Shown piece by piece: positions 37,784 through 49,200 of a DNA stretch of 64,000 nucleotides. Numbering within the stretch: the stretch's first letter is position 1; each line of letters begins with the position of its first letter. A program made the translations under genes and the position numbers. The notes under the pieces were generated by a model. It searched no databases and had not been told where the DNA came from. It saw only the letters and a program-made list of their open reading frames with translations. This DNA is from Blasia pusilla (lineage: Eukaryota; Marchantiophyta; Marchantiopsida; Blasiales), in the NCBI GenBank assembly GCA_050084515.1, contig CM114272.1:33356001-33420000 (forward strand), written 5' to 3'.

Positions 37784-39298
37784 ATGAACACATGCCATCG
37801 ATTTACACAAGTGTTGAGAGCAATGTTCCCTAATGAAACAGACCTGGAAAGAAGGATTTGTGAAGGATACATGAAGGATGAGCAAGCGAGGGAGTACCTT
37901 GGGAAGTTAAAGCGGGGCGAGAAGGTGGCCAATTTGAGTTTGAGACACGGCTTGCTAAGGTTTAAGCAGAGCAGGATCTATGTAGGCCAAGGCAAACTAC
38001 GGACCAAGGTGTTTGTGGAATGTCATGATGGACCTTTGGCGGGACACAAAGGGGAGAAATCCACTCTTGTTGTTTTGTCGAAGAGGTTCTTCTGGCCCAA
38101 CATGAAGGAAGATGTTGCTCAATATGTGAAAACATGCGTGACTTGCCAGGCGAACCGCGTGTCTTATGCAAGGAAACAAGGCTTACTTCATCCTTTGCCA
38201 ATCCCGGAGGGACCCTTGCAAAGCATTAGCATGGATTTCATTACGAGTCTTCTAGAATCTGAGGGATACAACGCTATACTTGTGATAGTTGATCGGTTTA
38301 GCAAGTTGGGGAGGTTTGTGCCGACGAGAGAGTCTGCGACCGCCTACACGACTTCCCGACTATTCCTGGATGGTTGGTGGCGAGCGCACGGATTGCCTAG
38401 GAGCATTGTGTCCGATCGGGATCCAAAGTTTACCAAAGCCTTTTGAAACACTATTCAGGAGGTTCCGACCAAACTCAGCTTTAGTACGGCCTTCCATCCT
38501 CAAACGGATGGGCAAACGGAAAAAAAAACTTCGGTCGTAAACCAATACTTACGGAATTATGTGAGTGCGGACCAAAGAGATTGGGCCAAGTGGTTAAGTA
38601 TGGCTGAGTATTGTTACAACTCGACTAAGCATTCTACAACCGAGAATCTCCGTTTCTTCCGCGTATCAAAGAGAACCGAAGGGCCTCTTGACTTAGCTCT
38701 TTCGAAGGGCAATACATCGACACACACTCGTCAAGCAACGGCGGAATGTTTGTTAGTGGAAATGCAGGAACGACAAGAGCGAGCGAGAGAAAGTCTCGCC
38801 AAGGCTCAACTAAGGTACGTAAAGCATGCTAACAAAAGTCGGCGCCAAGTGAGTTTCCAAGTTGGGGAACAAGTGTGGTTGAGTGTTAAGAATCTCACTC
38901 TTCCGAAGGAATTGTCCGCGAAATTGTCAGCCAAGTATGCTGGACCGTATGTGATCAAGGCAAAGCCGTTTGAGGATGTATACACGTTGGAGCTGCCAAA
39001 CGAGTTCAAGATTCACCCAACTTTCCATGTGTCATTATTGAAGAAGTATCTTCAAGACAATGTGCGTCCGGAGCGAAGGAGGATGTTGAGACCACAACCA
39101 GTCATCAGAAATGAGGAACCAGAGTTCGAGGTTGAGACCATTCTGCGTTCCAGACGTAGGGCCACCAAGTACGAGTACTTGGTCAAGTGGAAAGGCTATC
39201 ATGTGAAAGAGGCGACTTGGATTGCAGAGGCGGATCTAGAACATGCGGAAGAAGCATTGCGTGACTTCAGATGGATGCAAGAAAGGCACGTGCGTTAG
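37784..39298 (+). pseudogene. Chromovirus integrase with C-terminal chromodomain
   Basis: The zinc finger reads ECHDGPLAGHKG ... CVTCQ. The core has ISMDFITSL (first Asp) and SIVSDRDPKFTKAF (second Asp), then a stop at 38444-38446 with resumption in FHPQTDGQTE. From 38561 one frame runs to the end: a GPY-like region around KYAGPYVIKAKPFEDVYTLELP and HPTFHVSLLKKY, then a chromodomain EVETILRSRRRA...YEYLVKWKGYHVKEATWI (about 39128-39230). The chromodomain marks the element as a chromovirus; in the family it can guide integration to marked chromatin. Stop at 39298. Confidence 0.9.
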
Positions 39299-39748
39299 TA
39301 CATGGTGAAGCAATGGACATAACTTGTGACCAGAAAGCTTGGGCCGATAATCCGTTGTAACTAGAAAGGTTTAGTTGTTGCAATAAAGAAGGCATGGATT
39401 TGGAGATTCGATGTTTGTATTGTAATTTTGAGTTTGGTTGTGCAAGGCAATGAGTAGTTCTTCATATGCTTAGGATGTAAGTCAAGGAGACCAAACAATG
39501 AGTATTTGAGGTGAGAGCTTGTATTCAGATAAGGCATCTAGATCAGGACCAAGTGTTGAAGTACTAGCATTTGGGCTCGCCCTAACGTCCAAGGCGATGA
39601 GTCTGTCTTGGGGTTTGTGGTGATCTCATTCATGTTTCATGACTGAACTTAGTGACGCGCCTAGGTGGAGTACAAGTGACCCAAAAGTAGTACGAGTTGG
39701 CTAGGTAGACAGGCGGTTGTTTACAAATAGTGAGTGAAGTGTTAGGTT
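39299..39748 (+). other. Chromovirus 3' untranslated region
   Basis: This is non-coding sequence between the integrase stop and the surviving part of the 3' LTR. No polypurine tract is visible next to the LTR, which agrees with loss of the LTR 5' part and the bases before it. Confidence 0.6.
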
Positions 39749-40181
39749 GCGCACGGGATGGAACGGGAGTTTGGCGCGGAAACCCGAAACCCAAACCTGA
39801 TCCAAGGGAGTGGACTTTGTACGCCACACTTGGATTCCAACCCGAGATTCACTTCGTGCGAGTCTTGGTGAGGAACTCATTGGATGTTCATCGGACACTT
39901 GGAACCGCTAGGCGCAAAATGCCGTTTCAGGTTCCTAAACCGACCAGAAAGTCTGTCCTAAGTCTTTCGAGACTTGCCCGTGTTGGAAACCGCGAAACTA
40001 GGAAGGTTGAGCTTGAAGAGAGTCCGAGATGAGAACTCGGAAAGTAATCCCGCTGATTGATCCAAGACCCAACTAACCAAAGTGCGTGTTTGGATGCAGA
40101 TCAGCGTTGAGAGCGTGACCTACTGAACGCACGCTTCCGCAACAAACAAGATTAACGTTCAAGGAGAGTAGGCGCACGACA
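39749..40181 (+). repeat. Chromovirus 3' LTR, truncated at its 5' side
   Basis: Matches 34207-34637 of the 5' LTR and ends CGCACGACA followed by the target duplication GCCCA (40182-40186). The first ~585 bp of the LTR are absent here. A piece matching LTR positions ~205-572 lies at 40852-41219. Confidence 0.88.
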
Positions 40182-40186
40182 GCCCA
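40182..40186. repeat. Target-site duplication GCCCA, right copy
   Basis: Same five bases as 33617-33621. Joining the copia flanks through one copy restores VWHERLG-HFNMKGL on the minus strand. Confidence 0.85.
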
Positions 40187-40851
40187 AGTCTTTCATGCCA
40201 AACTTGTAGTTGGTTTGAAGATCTTGCAAATAGTTGAGGGCTTGGCTTGCTAAGAAGTTTATATAGTCATCCATACCTTACTCCTTGTGCAGCGACAGAA
40301 TTGTCGGCCTCTCGTAAGAACTCGCATCCTTTGGAATCAAAAACAACCTTCATATTCTCTCTTTCGGTGATCTGGCCGATGGAGATAAGGTTGTGTGTTA
40401 AAGTTGGAATATGCCACACATCCTTGATTGTATAATCTTCACCCGAGGGCAATGTCACTTGCTCATCTCCTTCCCCAATCGCAGAGTGAATGGAGCCATC
40501 TCCCATTGATACTTCAGGTCCATTCATCAAAGGTTTGTAAGATGTGAACCAACCTTTATTTTTGATCATGTGGTTGCTGGCGCCGCTATCAATGAACCAC
40601 TTGTCCACTTGGTTTGTGGTAACCAATGCCGAGATAAGTCCTCGTGCATCATCTTCACTTTTTGGTGTGAGTGCTCGATTGGTTCTCCCATTCTCGGGGA
40701 GGAAGCTTCGCTGCTTTTCTTGTGGTCTCATTGATCGATTGTGGCGATCATTCCTCTACCAACATTGATTGGAGTCATGGCCAATCTTACCGCATATTGT
40801 GCACTCCTTCTTGCTGGTAGTGCTATAGGTCTTACCATTGAACTTTTTTTC
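40187..40851 (-). pseudogene. Copia gag zinc knuckle and protease fragment
   Basis: Reading leftward, a CCHC knuckle CTICGKIGHDSNQC (about 40801-40760) is followed by a stop and then the protease frame (40731-40267). This has WFIDSGASNHM, the D-S-G active site, then VSMGDGSIH, VWHIPTLTHNLISIGQ and the approach to the GAG-pre-integrase domain. The last residues (VWHERLG) end at the chromovirus insertion. Copia gag upstream of the knuckle is cut off by the LTR piece at 40852. Confidence 0.85.
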
Positions 40852-41219
40852 GCCGAGACTTGAGATGAGTTGAGTCTTGGGAGGTTGGTTGCCAAAGAGG
40901 TGAGAACCAGTTTGGAACACGACTAGCGTTTGGGAGAATCTGACTGTGTTTAGGACCATAACGTTGAGCTCCGAGATGCGTTCGGGACAAATAAGGGCGC
41001 GTTGGAAAGCTGACCTTGAGACGCTTCCAACGCATTAAAGATCTCAGAAAACGCATATTGGCCAAAAATGATTGAGAGAGCAATCGGGTTGAGGGCCAAT
41101 TGGAGAGGCCCGGGTGTCTTTCCCTAAATGTAGGGGGCCCCGGAGATCCCCAGAAGTACTAGTAAGGGGAGTACCTTCTCTGAGATGTCTCGGGAAACGA
41201 AACCCCACTTTGGGCGCTA
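40852..41219 (+). mobile_element. Isolated chromovirus LTR fragment
   Basis: About 368 bp, nearly identical to 33826-34193 of the 5' LTR (differences at only a handful of positions). It lacks both LTR ends and shows no target duplication. It abuts copia gag on the left and the satellite on the right. Together with 39749-40181 it would make up most of one LTR, but in rearranged order. Confidence 0.85.
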
Positions 41220-42140
41220 AATGAAAAAGACTTTCTTTTCATTAAAGGTTTAATCATGCGCATCCAAAAATGACTTAGAGATTTATGAGCTTTTGGTTAC
41301 AACTCCATTTAGATTGAAACTTTTCAAGAAAGTTACATACACCTTGGGGACTAAGTGTAATATAATTTAATTCTACATAAGTTTTTGGTCAAGATGGAAA
41401 ATGAAAAGACCTTACTTTCATTCAAGGTTTAATGGCGTAGGTCCAAAAATGACTTAGCAATTTTTGAGTTTTTTGGTTACAACTCCATTTTTCTTGAAAC
41501 TTTTCAAAAGAGATAAATTCACCTCTAAGGAGCAAGTGTACATGATCTAGATGAGATACTTGGACATGAGGAAAAATGAAAAGATCTCCTTTTCATTGAA
41601 GGTTTAATCGCATGCATTCAAAACTGACTTAGCAATTTATGAGATTTGGTCACAACTCCATTTACCTTGAAACTTTACAAGAGAGCTACATACACCTTGG
41701 AGATCAAGTGTAACAAAATTCAACTCTAAATGAGATTTTTGGACACGATGGAACATGAAAAGATCATATTTTCATTAAATATTTAATGATACGGATACAA
41801 AAATGACTTAAAAATTTTTGAGCTTTTGGTCACAACTCTATTTTTATTGAAAGTTTGTAGAAGAGCTACATACATCTTGGTGATCAAGTGTACTAAAATT
41901 AAGCTCTAGAGGAAATATTTGGACAAGATGGAAACGAAAAGACCTTATTTTCATTAAAGGTTTAATAATCGCGCGAGTCCAAAAATAATTTAACAATTTT
42001 TTAGCTTTTGGTCATAACTCTCTTTTTCCTTAATTGCAAGAAAGAGTTACATTGAGCATGGGAATGAAATGTACCAAAGTTCAACCCTAGATGAGATACT
42101 TGCACAAGATGAAAAATGAAAAGACCTTCTTTTAAAAATT
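41220..42140. repeat. Satellite-like tandem repeat, unit about 178 bp, five units plus a partial
   Basis: Units begin at about 41220, 41399, 41574, 41753, 41931 and 42114 with aaatgaaaagac/t, then tttcattaaaggtttaat and tccaaaaatgactta. The block ttggtcacaactccatt follows, then cttgaaacttttcaa.agag.ta and a closing ag.tacttggaca.gatgg. Spacing is about 175-183 bp. Units are clearly diverged from each other. The sequence is AT-rich with no coding potential. Confidence 0.85.
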
Positions 42141-43320
42141 CCATTCTCGACTCAATTAAAATTTATATGATATCCTACTCACTTAAATAATGGCACCCTT
42201 CCTAAATTTCTTAACAAGATCTACTCCTTCTCCATTAAAATTAAATTTTCCTTCTTATCAAATATGAACTCAAGGAAGAAATTATAAATTCTTTATATTT
42301 TGTCTAATTATCCCACTACTCTTATGGTAAACTTAGGATCATCAATTGATGATCCTAGGTGTACCATAATTTGCCTTTGAAATTCATTTTCCCTACCCAT
42401 TTAATGTTAGTTAAGGTACAAAATTCAACCATGTTGTTATTTTATCTTATTTCTCTATATATGTTATGAAAAATATTTATAATTAGATCATATTCATAAA
42501 TCTCATGAGTGAAATATTTTGAAATTATTTTTACAAAAAATAGGTGATACCCCATAAAAAATATGAATTGAGAAGAATCTCACACTTATGGATATTATAA
42601 AGATATAAATATGAACTCATTCTATCTAATTTGATTCATCATTAGATATATGTAATATCGTTCCAGACGTCTCACCAACTCTTCCTTGTCTTCCCCTAGC
42701 TCTAGTCATGTGCGTCCCCCCTCGAGGAGGAATAGTCCTCTCCAACTCAACATTGGCTTCACCATCATGTGTCTAGCGTTCGCTCTGTTGGAAACATCTT
42801 CCAATCTCTCTCGAAGAATTTAAAGAGTTCCTTCTGCATTCTAATGGTATGCTTAAGGATATCCCCCTTCCATCCTTTGAGGAATATCTTGCAATTGCCG
42901 CAAGAAAGGTGGCAAGATCAATTCGAGTCTCCTCAAGACAAGGTCATCCACCAATGGATTTTGATGTTGGTTTGGCACAAATTTTCGAGTGGTGCTGAGG
43001 GCATCCCGAACTTCTTGTGGATTCAACTCCCGAGCAAAGAAGAAGTATTCTGCCTCTCAATTTTGGAAATCTATGGGAGTTCCATGAATAAGGTCTCGCT
43101 ATCACATCTTTTAGGATAGATTGGTGAGATCTAGTAGAGCGCCTTCGCGAGTAGTGGAGGACAGATTCAAGAGGTTGAGGATGACTTACTAAGGCCTCGA
43201 GAAACCTGAGAGAGCAGGTTTCCCCTTCGTTTCGGTTCATTTGAAGCCATATTGAGCAACTTACTATTTTAGATAAGTACCATTTTGAATATATGATCAA
43301 CTTTGTATTTTTGGTAATTG
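42141..43320. other. AT-rich spacer, nothing firmly recognised
   Basis: AT-rich DNA to about 42660, then about 650 bp of more balanced composition with modest open frames on both strands (for example 42769-43119 plus and 42944-43300 minus). I recognise no domain. It could be the edge of another decayed retroelement. Confidence 0.4.
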
Positions 43321-45194
43321 ACCCTTGACCTCCTACATCAGGTCAAGAGCCAAGAAGGTGACTTGGGAGCATAGGCTACCGTGGAGAGAGCTTGGGAGAG
43401 GGGAGAGGTATACATCAAGGAGAGAGAGCTTGAGAGCTTATTCTCTCTTTGTTGAACCTCTTGGCATGAGGCAGCGAAGCTATGGTCTTTCTTGCCTTGT
43501 GTGTGTAACCCAAGCCTCCTATTAGGAGAATGGGTTTGGTTTGACATTGAGAGAGACATGTGAGAGTGTACACATGTGAGAATTGTGGTGTTGTGAGAGA
43601 GATTGGATCTTATTTTACAAAGAGAGAAATGAGTGAATGAGAGAGCTTCATGGGGGAGCTCGCTGGTTGCTCGATGTTTGGTGCAGGTCGGGGTATCGTG
43701 TTTCCCGCTTCATGGTTTATGGGAGTGCTCACCGGAGCAAGAGCCGTGCGAGTTTGCTATTTTGCTTTGCTGATTTTTTGTATGGGAGAGTGGCACGGGG
43801 AAGCGCTTCCCAATTTTTGATAGGAATTGAGTATGGGGGCGGATTGCTCCATGCCGGTGCTCTCAGGAGCACCATGTAGCCTGCTGATTTGTGTTCTCAC
43901 AGGTTTTACATTTTCTTTGGGAGAAATCAGCGTGGAAGCGCTGCCGAATTTTGTGTAGGAGAAGAAGACATTGGGCTTTACGACAATCCCCGTAAGTTTT
44001 TACAAGAATTTTTTATTCAAAATATTTTTTAACACCGTCGTAGATCTTGAAGCTGTGCACGTTGTGCAACAAAAGTGGAGTTGTAAGAAAAAAGTTATGG
44101 TCAATCTTGTAAAATTGCCATTGCTAGGCAATTTTTAGGGTTAAATTGTTCAAATCCTAAACCAGCCGCCGCATTGGCGGCGGCCGTGGCTGTCATAGTC
44201 ACCATCAACGGGTCAACCATCACCATCAATGGTCAACCATCACCGTGAATGGTCAACATCAACGGTCAACCATCACTGACAACGGTCCATTGTCCATGGT
44301 CTACCGCGGTCGCTTTCGTCGCCTAGTGTGGCTCAGAGCCGCGTTCGGCCATTTTCTACCCTTTGGTTGCCATTGCCGCCATCATGGAGTGGAGGGTCTT
44401 CCACGACCACAGTTGATTCTCTCACTTGCGCCGCCACCACGTACTTTGGTTTGGCCGCCACCGTCATCGCTGTTTCATCATCAACCAGTGATGGCAGGTG
44501 ACCTCGGGTTATGGTGTTTGAGTTTTCATTTCATGTTTCTATGTTGTGATTGGTAGCTGCTCGACGACGATTGAATACTGTGCCGTGACGCTCGTAGCCG
44601 CAACGCGCCGCCGACTGCCGCGCCATGCTGCTTGTGGCCGCACGTACCGTCTCGATCGCGGAGCCGTTCCTTCACTAAGGAGCACAATGTGTGAATTGCT
44701 GATTGAGGAGGGTATGTCGCTGAGTGCCGCAACCTATTCCCGAATGCCGTGTCATTTGTGGCCATTTCGTGCCGCTAGTGCTGCACCGGACCGCTAAACC
44801 TTCACCGCACATTGGGATATTGGGTTTCGTGCTGATGTTGAGAGCATCAATGATGTATGGGTTTAGGAGACATATAACTATGAGGGATGTCCAGAGTTGA
44901 GGATGGTTTGTCGATGAGACAATAGATCAGTTGATTTTCCAGACCGCGCCGCTTATTTCCGCATAGCACATGTCTCAGTGAGAGAGTGTAGATTGAGTGT
45001 CGCATGTTTAGTGATTGAGGGATTACTTGCGAGATTGAGAGTGATCGCGTGAGAGGGGCATGAGGGCCATCACGACGTCCTTTAGGGATTTGGAGAGGCG
45101 AGATAGCGGACCTGAGAGTAGCTCTCGAGGGTTTTCTTGGAGTGGTGCAAGGTTTCAAGGGTCTCCATGTGAGAGACCACCTTGATCTCCTTTT
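43321..45194 (+). mobile_element. Probable LTR/leader of a second gag-bearing Ty3 relic
   Basis: GAGA-rich, purine-biased DNA near 43370-43640 is followed by mixed sequence leading into a recognisable gag relic on the same strand. No clear LTR ends, primer site or long frame were found, so the assignment rests on position. A run of 'catcaccatcaatggtcaac' near 44200-44280 is a short imperfect repeat. Confidence 0.35.
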
Positions 45195-46413
45195 GTGTCG
45201 TCTTTAGATGAGGGGGAGCACGTAGAAGAGTGTGTTAGTGATCCATCGTACACATTGAGTGGTCCTACAAGTTGGGCGTACAAGATGGACGACCGGGGTA
45301 GAGGACCACATAGGTTTTCGGGTGCTGCAGGCACTATAGAGCTAGACGCCTTCATTGAGGAGTTTAGAGTTGGTGTGACTCACAGTGGGCTAGGAACTCT
45401 AGAGAGTTCAACCCGTTTATAGCATGCAATGGTATGTTCCAGCATTTAGAAGGGGCGCCCATGGACTATTATCATGAGTTCTCCCACATATATGCCCATG
45501 AGATTGAGGCATGGAGACTCTATTATGATCCACACTATGTGTTATGGACAAATCCGTTCCCACATGAGGAGAAGGAGTCAGGAGAGGCTTCTTCCACCAA
45601 TGATGTTTTAGGAGCGATAACTCGCACTAGAGCAGTTGCACCGTCCAGTCGGTTCTTCCCAGGTTCAACCTCATGGTTGTGTTCTTTGCGGAGTTCAGGA
45701 CGAACTACCAAGGGGTACGGACAGAGAAGTTGCGGAGCATCCACAAATTCCAGAGGCGCCCAGGTGAGAGTTTGCGTGAGGCTTATACTTGGTTGCGCTA
45801 GTTGATCAATGTCATTCAGGGGGTGACAGAGGCTCAGGCTATCCAGTCATGATACGCGATGCTGGACAGGACCCTACGGACATGGGTGTGGGAGGGGATG
45901 CTTCTTATGAACACCTCCCCTACGTTAAGAGATGTTTTTAGGACCGCCGAGAACATTGAGCGCAACATGGCGGAGGAGAGCGTAGCCACCATGGGTTCTA
46001 GGTGAGAGCAATCACGAGTGCACCAACGTGGATTCTGAGATAGGTCTGTGGCACCACGAGCTTAGGGAGGATACCAGGAGGCTGTGCCACAGAGACGTGC
46101 GCCTTCATATGCGGCTCAGAAGCATCCGCTTATGATTATTTGTTGGTCATGTGGTGGAGCCCATCATCAATGTGATTGCACTCGTCAGGGTCATGGACGT
46201 GTAACTCAACATGGCGGAGGAGATGGTGCTACACTTGGAGGTTATCAGTGTGACTATTGTTAGAGGTATGGTCACACAGGTGCCAAGTGTTTTAGTTTAC
46301 ACCTTGAGTTACGTCCAAAACGAGTGCCAGAGAGGGCCTCAACCTTTTGTGGCAATGGGATTCAAGAAAATCACGCATTTGGGCGAGTTTTTTGGCGTGA
46401 AGGCCCCTCCTTA
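45195..46413 (+). pseudogene. Degenerate Ty3 gag, relative of the methyltransferase element
   Basis: The pieces read RGPHRFSGAAGTIELDAFIEEF and MFQHLEGAPMDYYHEFSH, then EIEAWRLYYDPHYV, closely parallel to the gag at 6297-5044 (RRYSGVVGTIELEEFMQEF, LFQHLEGPPMDDYHEF, EIEAWRQYWSPGYV). Later frames give GESLREAYTWLR and INVIQGVTEAQA, a knuckle CWSCGGAHHQCDC at about 46142-46180 and a second CDYCxRYGHTGAKC. Multiple stops and frame breaks are present. No protease, methyltransferase or RT follows; homology stops by about 46413. Confidence 0.8.
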
Positions 46414-46599
46414 AACTACTTTGATTTCCTTCATCCAATCAGGAAGATCTTGATCTTGTCTGCTCAGATGCAAAGGTATTGAGGCCAACATTCAGGAAAC
46501 ATAGTTGGCAGTGTTTGGATCCACAACATCGTCTCATGCTACGCGTAGAGTAGGAGGCCATAAGTGCTCAATAGGTTGAAATAAGATCATATCAACCTC

Positions 46600-47110
46600 C
46601 TTCACGAGATGACCCTCAAGTAGAGTTTTCTCAAGGATGAGTTCTCCCACGTTACCCCTTGCTCTCTAGTGCAACAATCCATCCATTTTTTGCTGTCATC
46701 TTGCCATGATGGATTCATACGCCCTCCTCCATTGCTCCATGTGGTTAGCCATAACAGCTCTTTGTCTTCTATGGAGGTCATCTCTGGAAATTTTTTATTC
46801 ATTCACGATCCTCTCCATCTCTGTCTTAAGTCTATCATGCTCCTCAGATAACTGTAGATGCTTCTCCTTTAAAATGTTGAATTCTACTTCCAAATCAAAA
46901 GTGCCTTGGGAATTTGTTTTTAAACTCTCCAACTATGATAGACAAGACATAACCTTGCTATTATCAGAACCACTTGCCCCACGTAAGATTCTAGGAATAG
47001 CGTCGCTATGTACAAGACAATCATAACTCTCTCCGGGCCCATCAAATCTCATATTACGACCTATATTGAAGTCATTCAAAACATCTTGTCTATCCTCAAA
47101 ATCCTCCAGC
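46600..47110 (-). pseudogene. Decayed coiled-coil-like reading frame
   Basis: On the minus strand, segments such as LEVEFNILKEKHLQLSEEHDR, RLKTEMERIVNE and HRRQRAVMANHMEQWRRAYE have heptad-like charge patterns. They are joined in one general direction but broken by stops. It lies about 300 bp downstream of the kinase-like gene on the same strand. I cannot name the family; a relic gene or transposon protein is equally possible. Confidence 0.4.
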
Positions 47111-47403
47111 CACGTTGGACTTGCCCTTCATCTTCACTCTTGTCATATATCTCTTGTTTGGTCGGTTGATTTATTCTCTATCCATCCAAGGAAGATCGTA
47201 TGACTCTAATGCTTCTTAACAATCCACCTTGCCAATATTGGCCCAATGACACTCGTGTAATGAAGCTCCCACTCTTTGTCGTTTGGACTCTGGTAATGTG
47301 GTTATTCTATCTTCAATCAAGTCTTACACTATCATCCTTAAATGGATTTTCAATCACATTATTGTGGTTATCCGCCTTAATCCTAAATTTGCATCGTCTA
47401 CAC

Positions 47404-48543
47404 CTAATCTTTTTGCATTTCTCTTATATGTGTAATACTTCTCTTATACTCTAAGCTTTTGCAATCATAAGGGTTTGGAGCTAAGGCCCACTTTCCAATC
47501 CTTTCCAAATAAGTCAACCTCATACTCGCATGGGCATCCCCAACAACGAGGTTGTATGTTCCATAGCTCAAATTTTTCACAATCATTCCTAGGGCATAGA
47601 TTTTAGTGGCGACGCTGAAAGGAAAATTCTTAGGCCCTGTTGTCAATTTTGGTGCTATATGCCCAACATGATTTTTTTCCATGCTGCCACCATCTATGAG
47701 GTCACTCGAAGCACTCATCAACCCACAAAGCATTTCAATTCCCCAATCTCCAACCCTAATGTATGGGTTTGAGTTGGATCCAAAATGGATGAAATTGTTT
47801 CTAGCATGAAGGTCGGCATAAAGAACCCCACGCTTGTGAATAGTCTCCATGGATCCAAGAAGGGAAACCACAAGTTGGATGATATTAGATTCCATTGCGA
47901 GATATTTGATCTTTTCCAACTCTCCTAAACTAGCCTCGCCATTCTTCAAGGTATGGTATGCTCGCAACCAATTTTCAAGGTGCCTACCATTCCAATATGG
48001 ATAGATGCAACGCGGTGGATCCCCGATCAACTTTCCCACCATGCGAACAAAACCTTGATGTAAAATAGTCACAAACATCTCTTCGCACATCATCGATTTT
48101 CTTGAAAATAATCAAGATAATTCCTTAAAAACCTTAATGCAATAGTAAATATTTTCACTGAGGCCAAAGGGTTGGTTTATTTTACGACAATATACAGTTC
48201 CGTGTTCATAGAGATCAACATACATTCTCTCCAGGTGAATACCTTGTTGGGCAAAAAATTTACCTAACCTCTCGGCCTCTTTGGCATCCACTTCCAAGTT
48301 AAATGCCTTTGAAACTCTCTTGGATAATCTTTGCAATTCCAAGGTGTAGTCATGGAAACCATCTATACCCCTCAAAATCCAGGATCGTCTCTTCTCTAAT
48401 GTAAGCTGGAAAACCCAGACTAACCATGCCTCTCTTATGGCCATGTTGAATTCATTCCTGGAATTTACTCTTTGCCTCTTGATACTATCATTGGACTTGA
48501 TTCGGTTATCTCCCACTCTCGATGACCCAGTTGCACTAGACAT
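47404..48543 (-). pseudogene. Kinase-like protein gene with one in-frame TGA
   Basis: ATG at 48543 opens MSSATGSSRV. The frame runs 143 codons to a TGA at 48114-48112 and continues in the same frame without another stop to 47404, about 380 codons in all and without introns. Kinase-like landmarks straddle the stop: YYCIKVFKE (VAIK-type Lys, residue about 137) just before it, EEMFVTILHQG just after, then GVLYADLHARNN (catalytic-loop D and N kept, HRD His/Arg changed), VGDWGIE (DFG read as DWG) and GHIAPKL (APE read as APK). The N-terminal 125 residues are basic with no recognised domain. Bounds GT..AG around the TGA would give only a 32-nt intron, too short for plants. Most likely a recently broken gene. 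Confidence 0.6.
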
Positions 48544-49200
48544 TGCGCTCGGAGAAAGAAGATCTCTTACAATAACCAATGAAATAAATGTACGAGTTGA
48601 GATATGGAAGTACCGAAAAGAAAGTGATGGGAGATGCTAAAACAATGGCTCAAGAAATGTAAACACACGTGAATGATGGGACGGGGGTTTAGATTTAGGG
48701 TTGGCCACTCAAAGGGAATTTATGCGTGTTTAAATAAGTTTCCTTGACCACCTCCACATCCTCGATGTGCTAAGGGTTACCAATGAAACAAATCTAAAAC
48801 TTGAGTCTGTGAATCAAAAATCTCCAAATTACCAAACAAGTTTAGTGACACAAGAGATTTCCACACTTACAACCTCTTACCTAATGTGGAATCAATTAGA
48901 GTTTGTTTAAGACACAACAAGGAGCGCAAATATCCAAGTTGGTTACAAACAAAATCCAACTATCCCCAAAAGGCATACAACGGATTTCCCCAAAATTCCT
49001 AGTAACCTTGAAAACCCTTAGCTCTCAAGGCACCGATGAAATTTGGAGCCTAGCCTAATCCACAAAATCTCTCAAAGAAAAGGAGGAAAACATGGAAAAT
49101 CAAGAAAATTGGGATTAATTAGCCCCTAATCCCTTCCTTTTAAGCATTCTAGGGCGCACTTGTGGGCCCTTTGCTTATGGGTTTTCTCCCAAAATGGATT
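48544..49200. other. Upstream flank of the kinase-like gene
   Basis: AT-rich sequence with no recognised promoter element or gene. It probably contains the 5' UTR and promoter of the minus-strand kinase-like gene if that gene is transcribed. Confidence 0.4.

Larger units (their letters stand above)
33622..40181 (+). mobile_element. Chromovirus-type Ty3/gypsy retrotransposon nested in copia
   Basis: This 6.56-kb element has a complete 5' LTR (33622-34637), a tRNA primer site, then gag, protease, RT, RNase H, integrase and a C-terminal chromodomain, and a 5'-truncated 3' LTR (39749-40181). It is flanked by GCCCA duplications. I count about 17 mismatches in roughly 430 aligned bases between the two LTRs, many of them C/T or G/A, so the insertion is not very recent. 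At least five frame breaks in gag-pol make it non-autonomous. Confidence 0.92.
31486..40851 (-). mobile_element. Ty1/copia retrotransposon, fragmented by nested insertions
   Basis: On the minus strand the order is gag zinc knuckle and protease (40851-40187), GAG-pre-integrase and integrase (33616-32428), then the start of RT (31951-31486). Integrase before RT defines the Ty1 order. The body is split by a chromovirus at 33622-40181 and a solo LTR at 31952-32423. Removing each insert with one copy of its target duplication rejoins the copia frame exactly at a conserved block. Both copia ends are missing: the 5' end is replaced by a chromovirus LTR piece at 40852, and the RT stops after CKMPKALYGQ at about 31515. 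No copia LTR was seen. Confidence 0.87.

Noticed and set aside
48080-48150. A tiny intron removing the TGA in the kinase-like gene
   Set aside because: The only GT...AG pair around the stop gives about 32 nt, below plant intron sizes.
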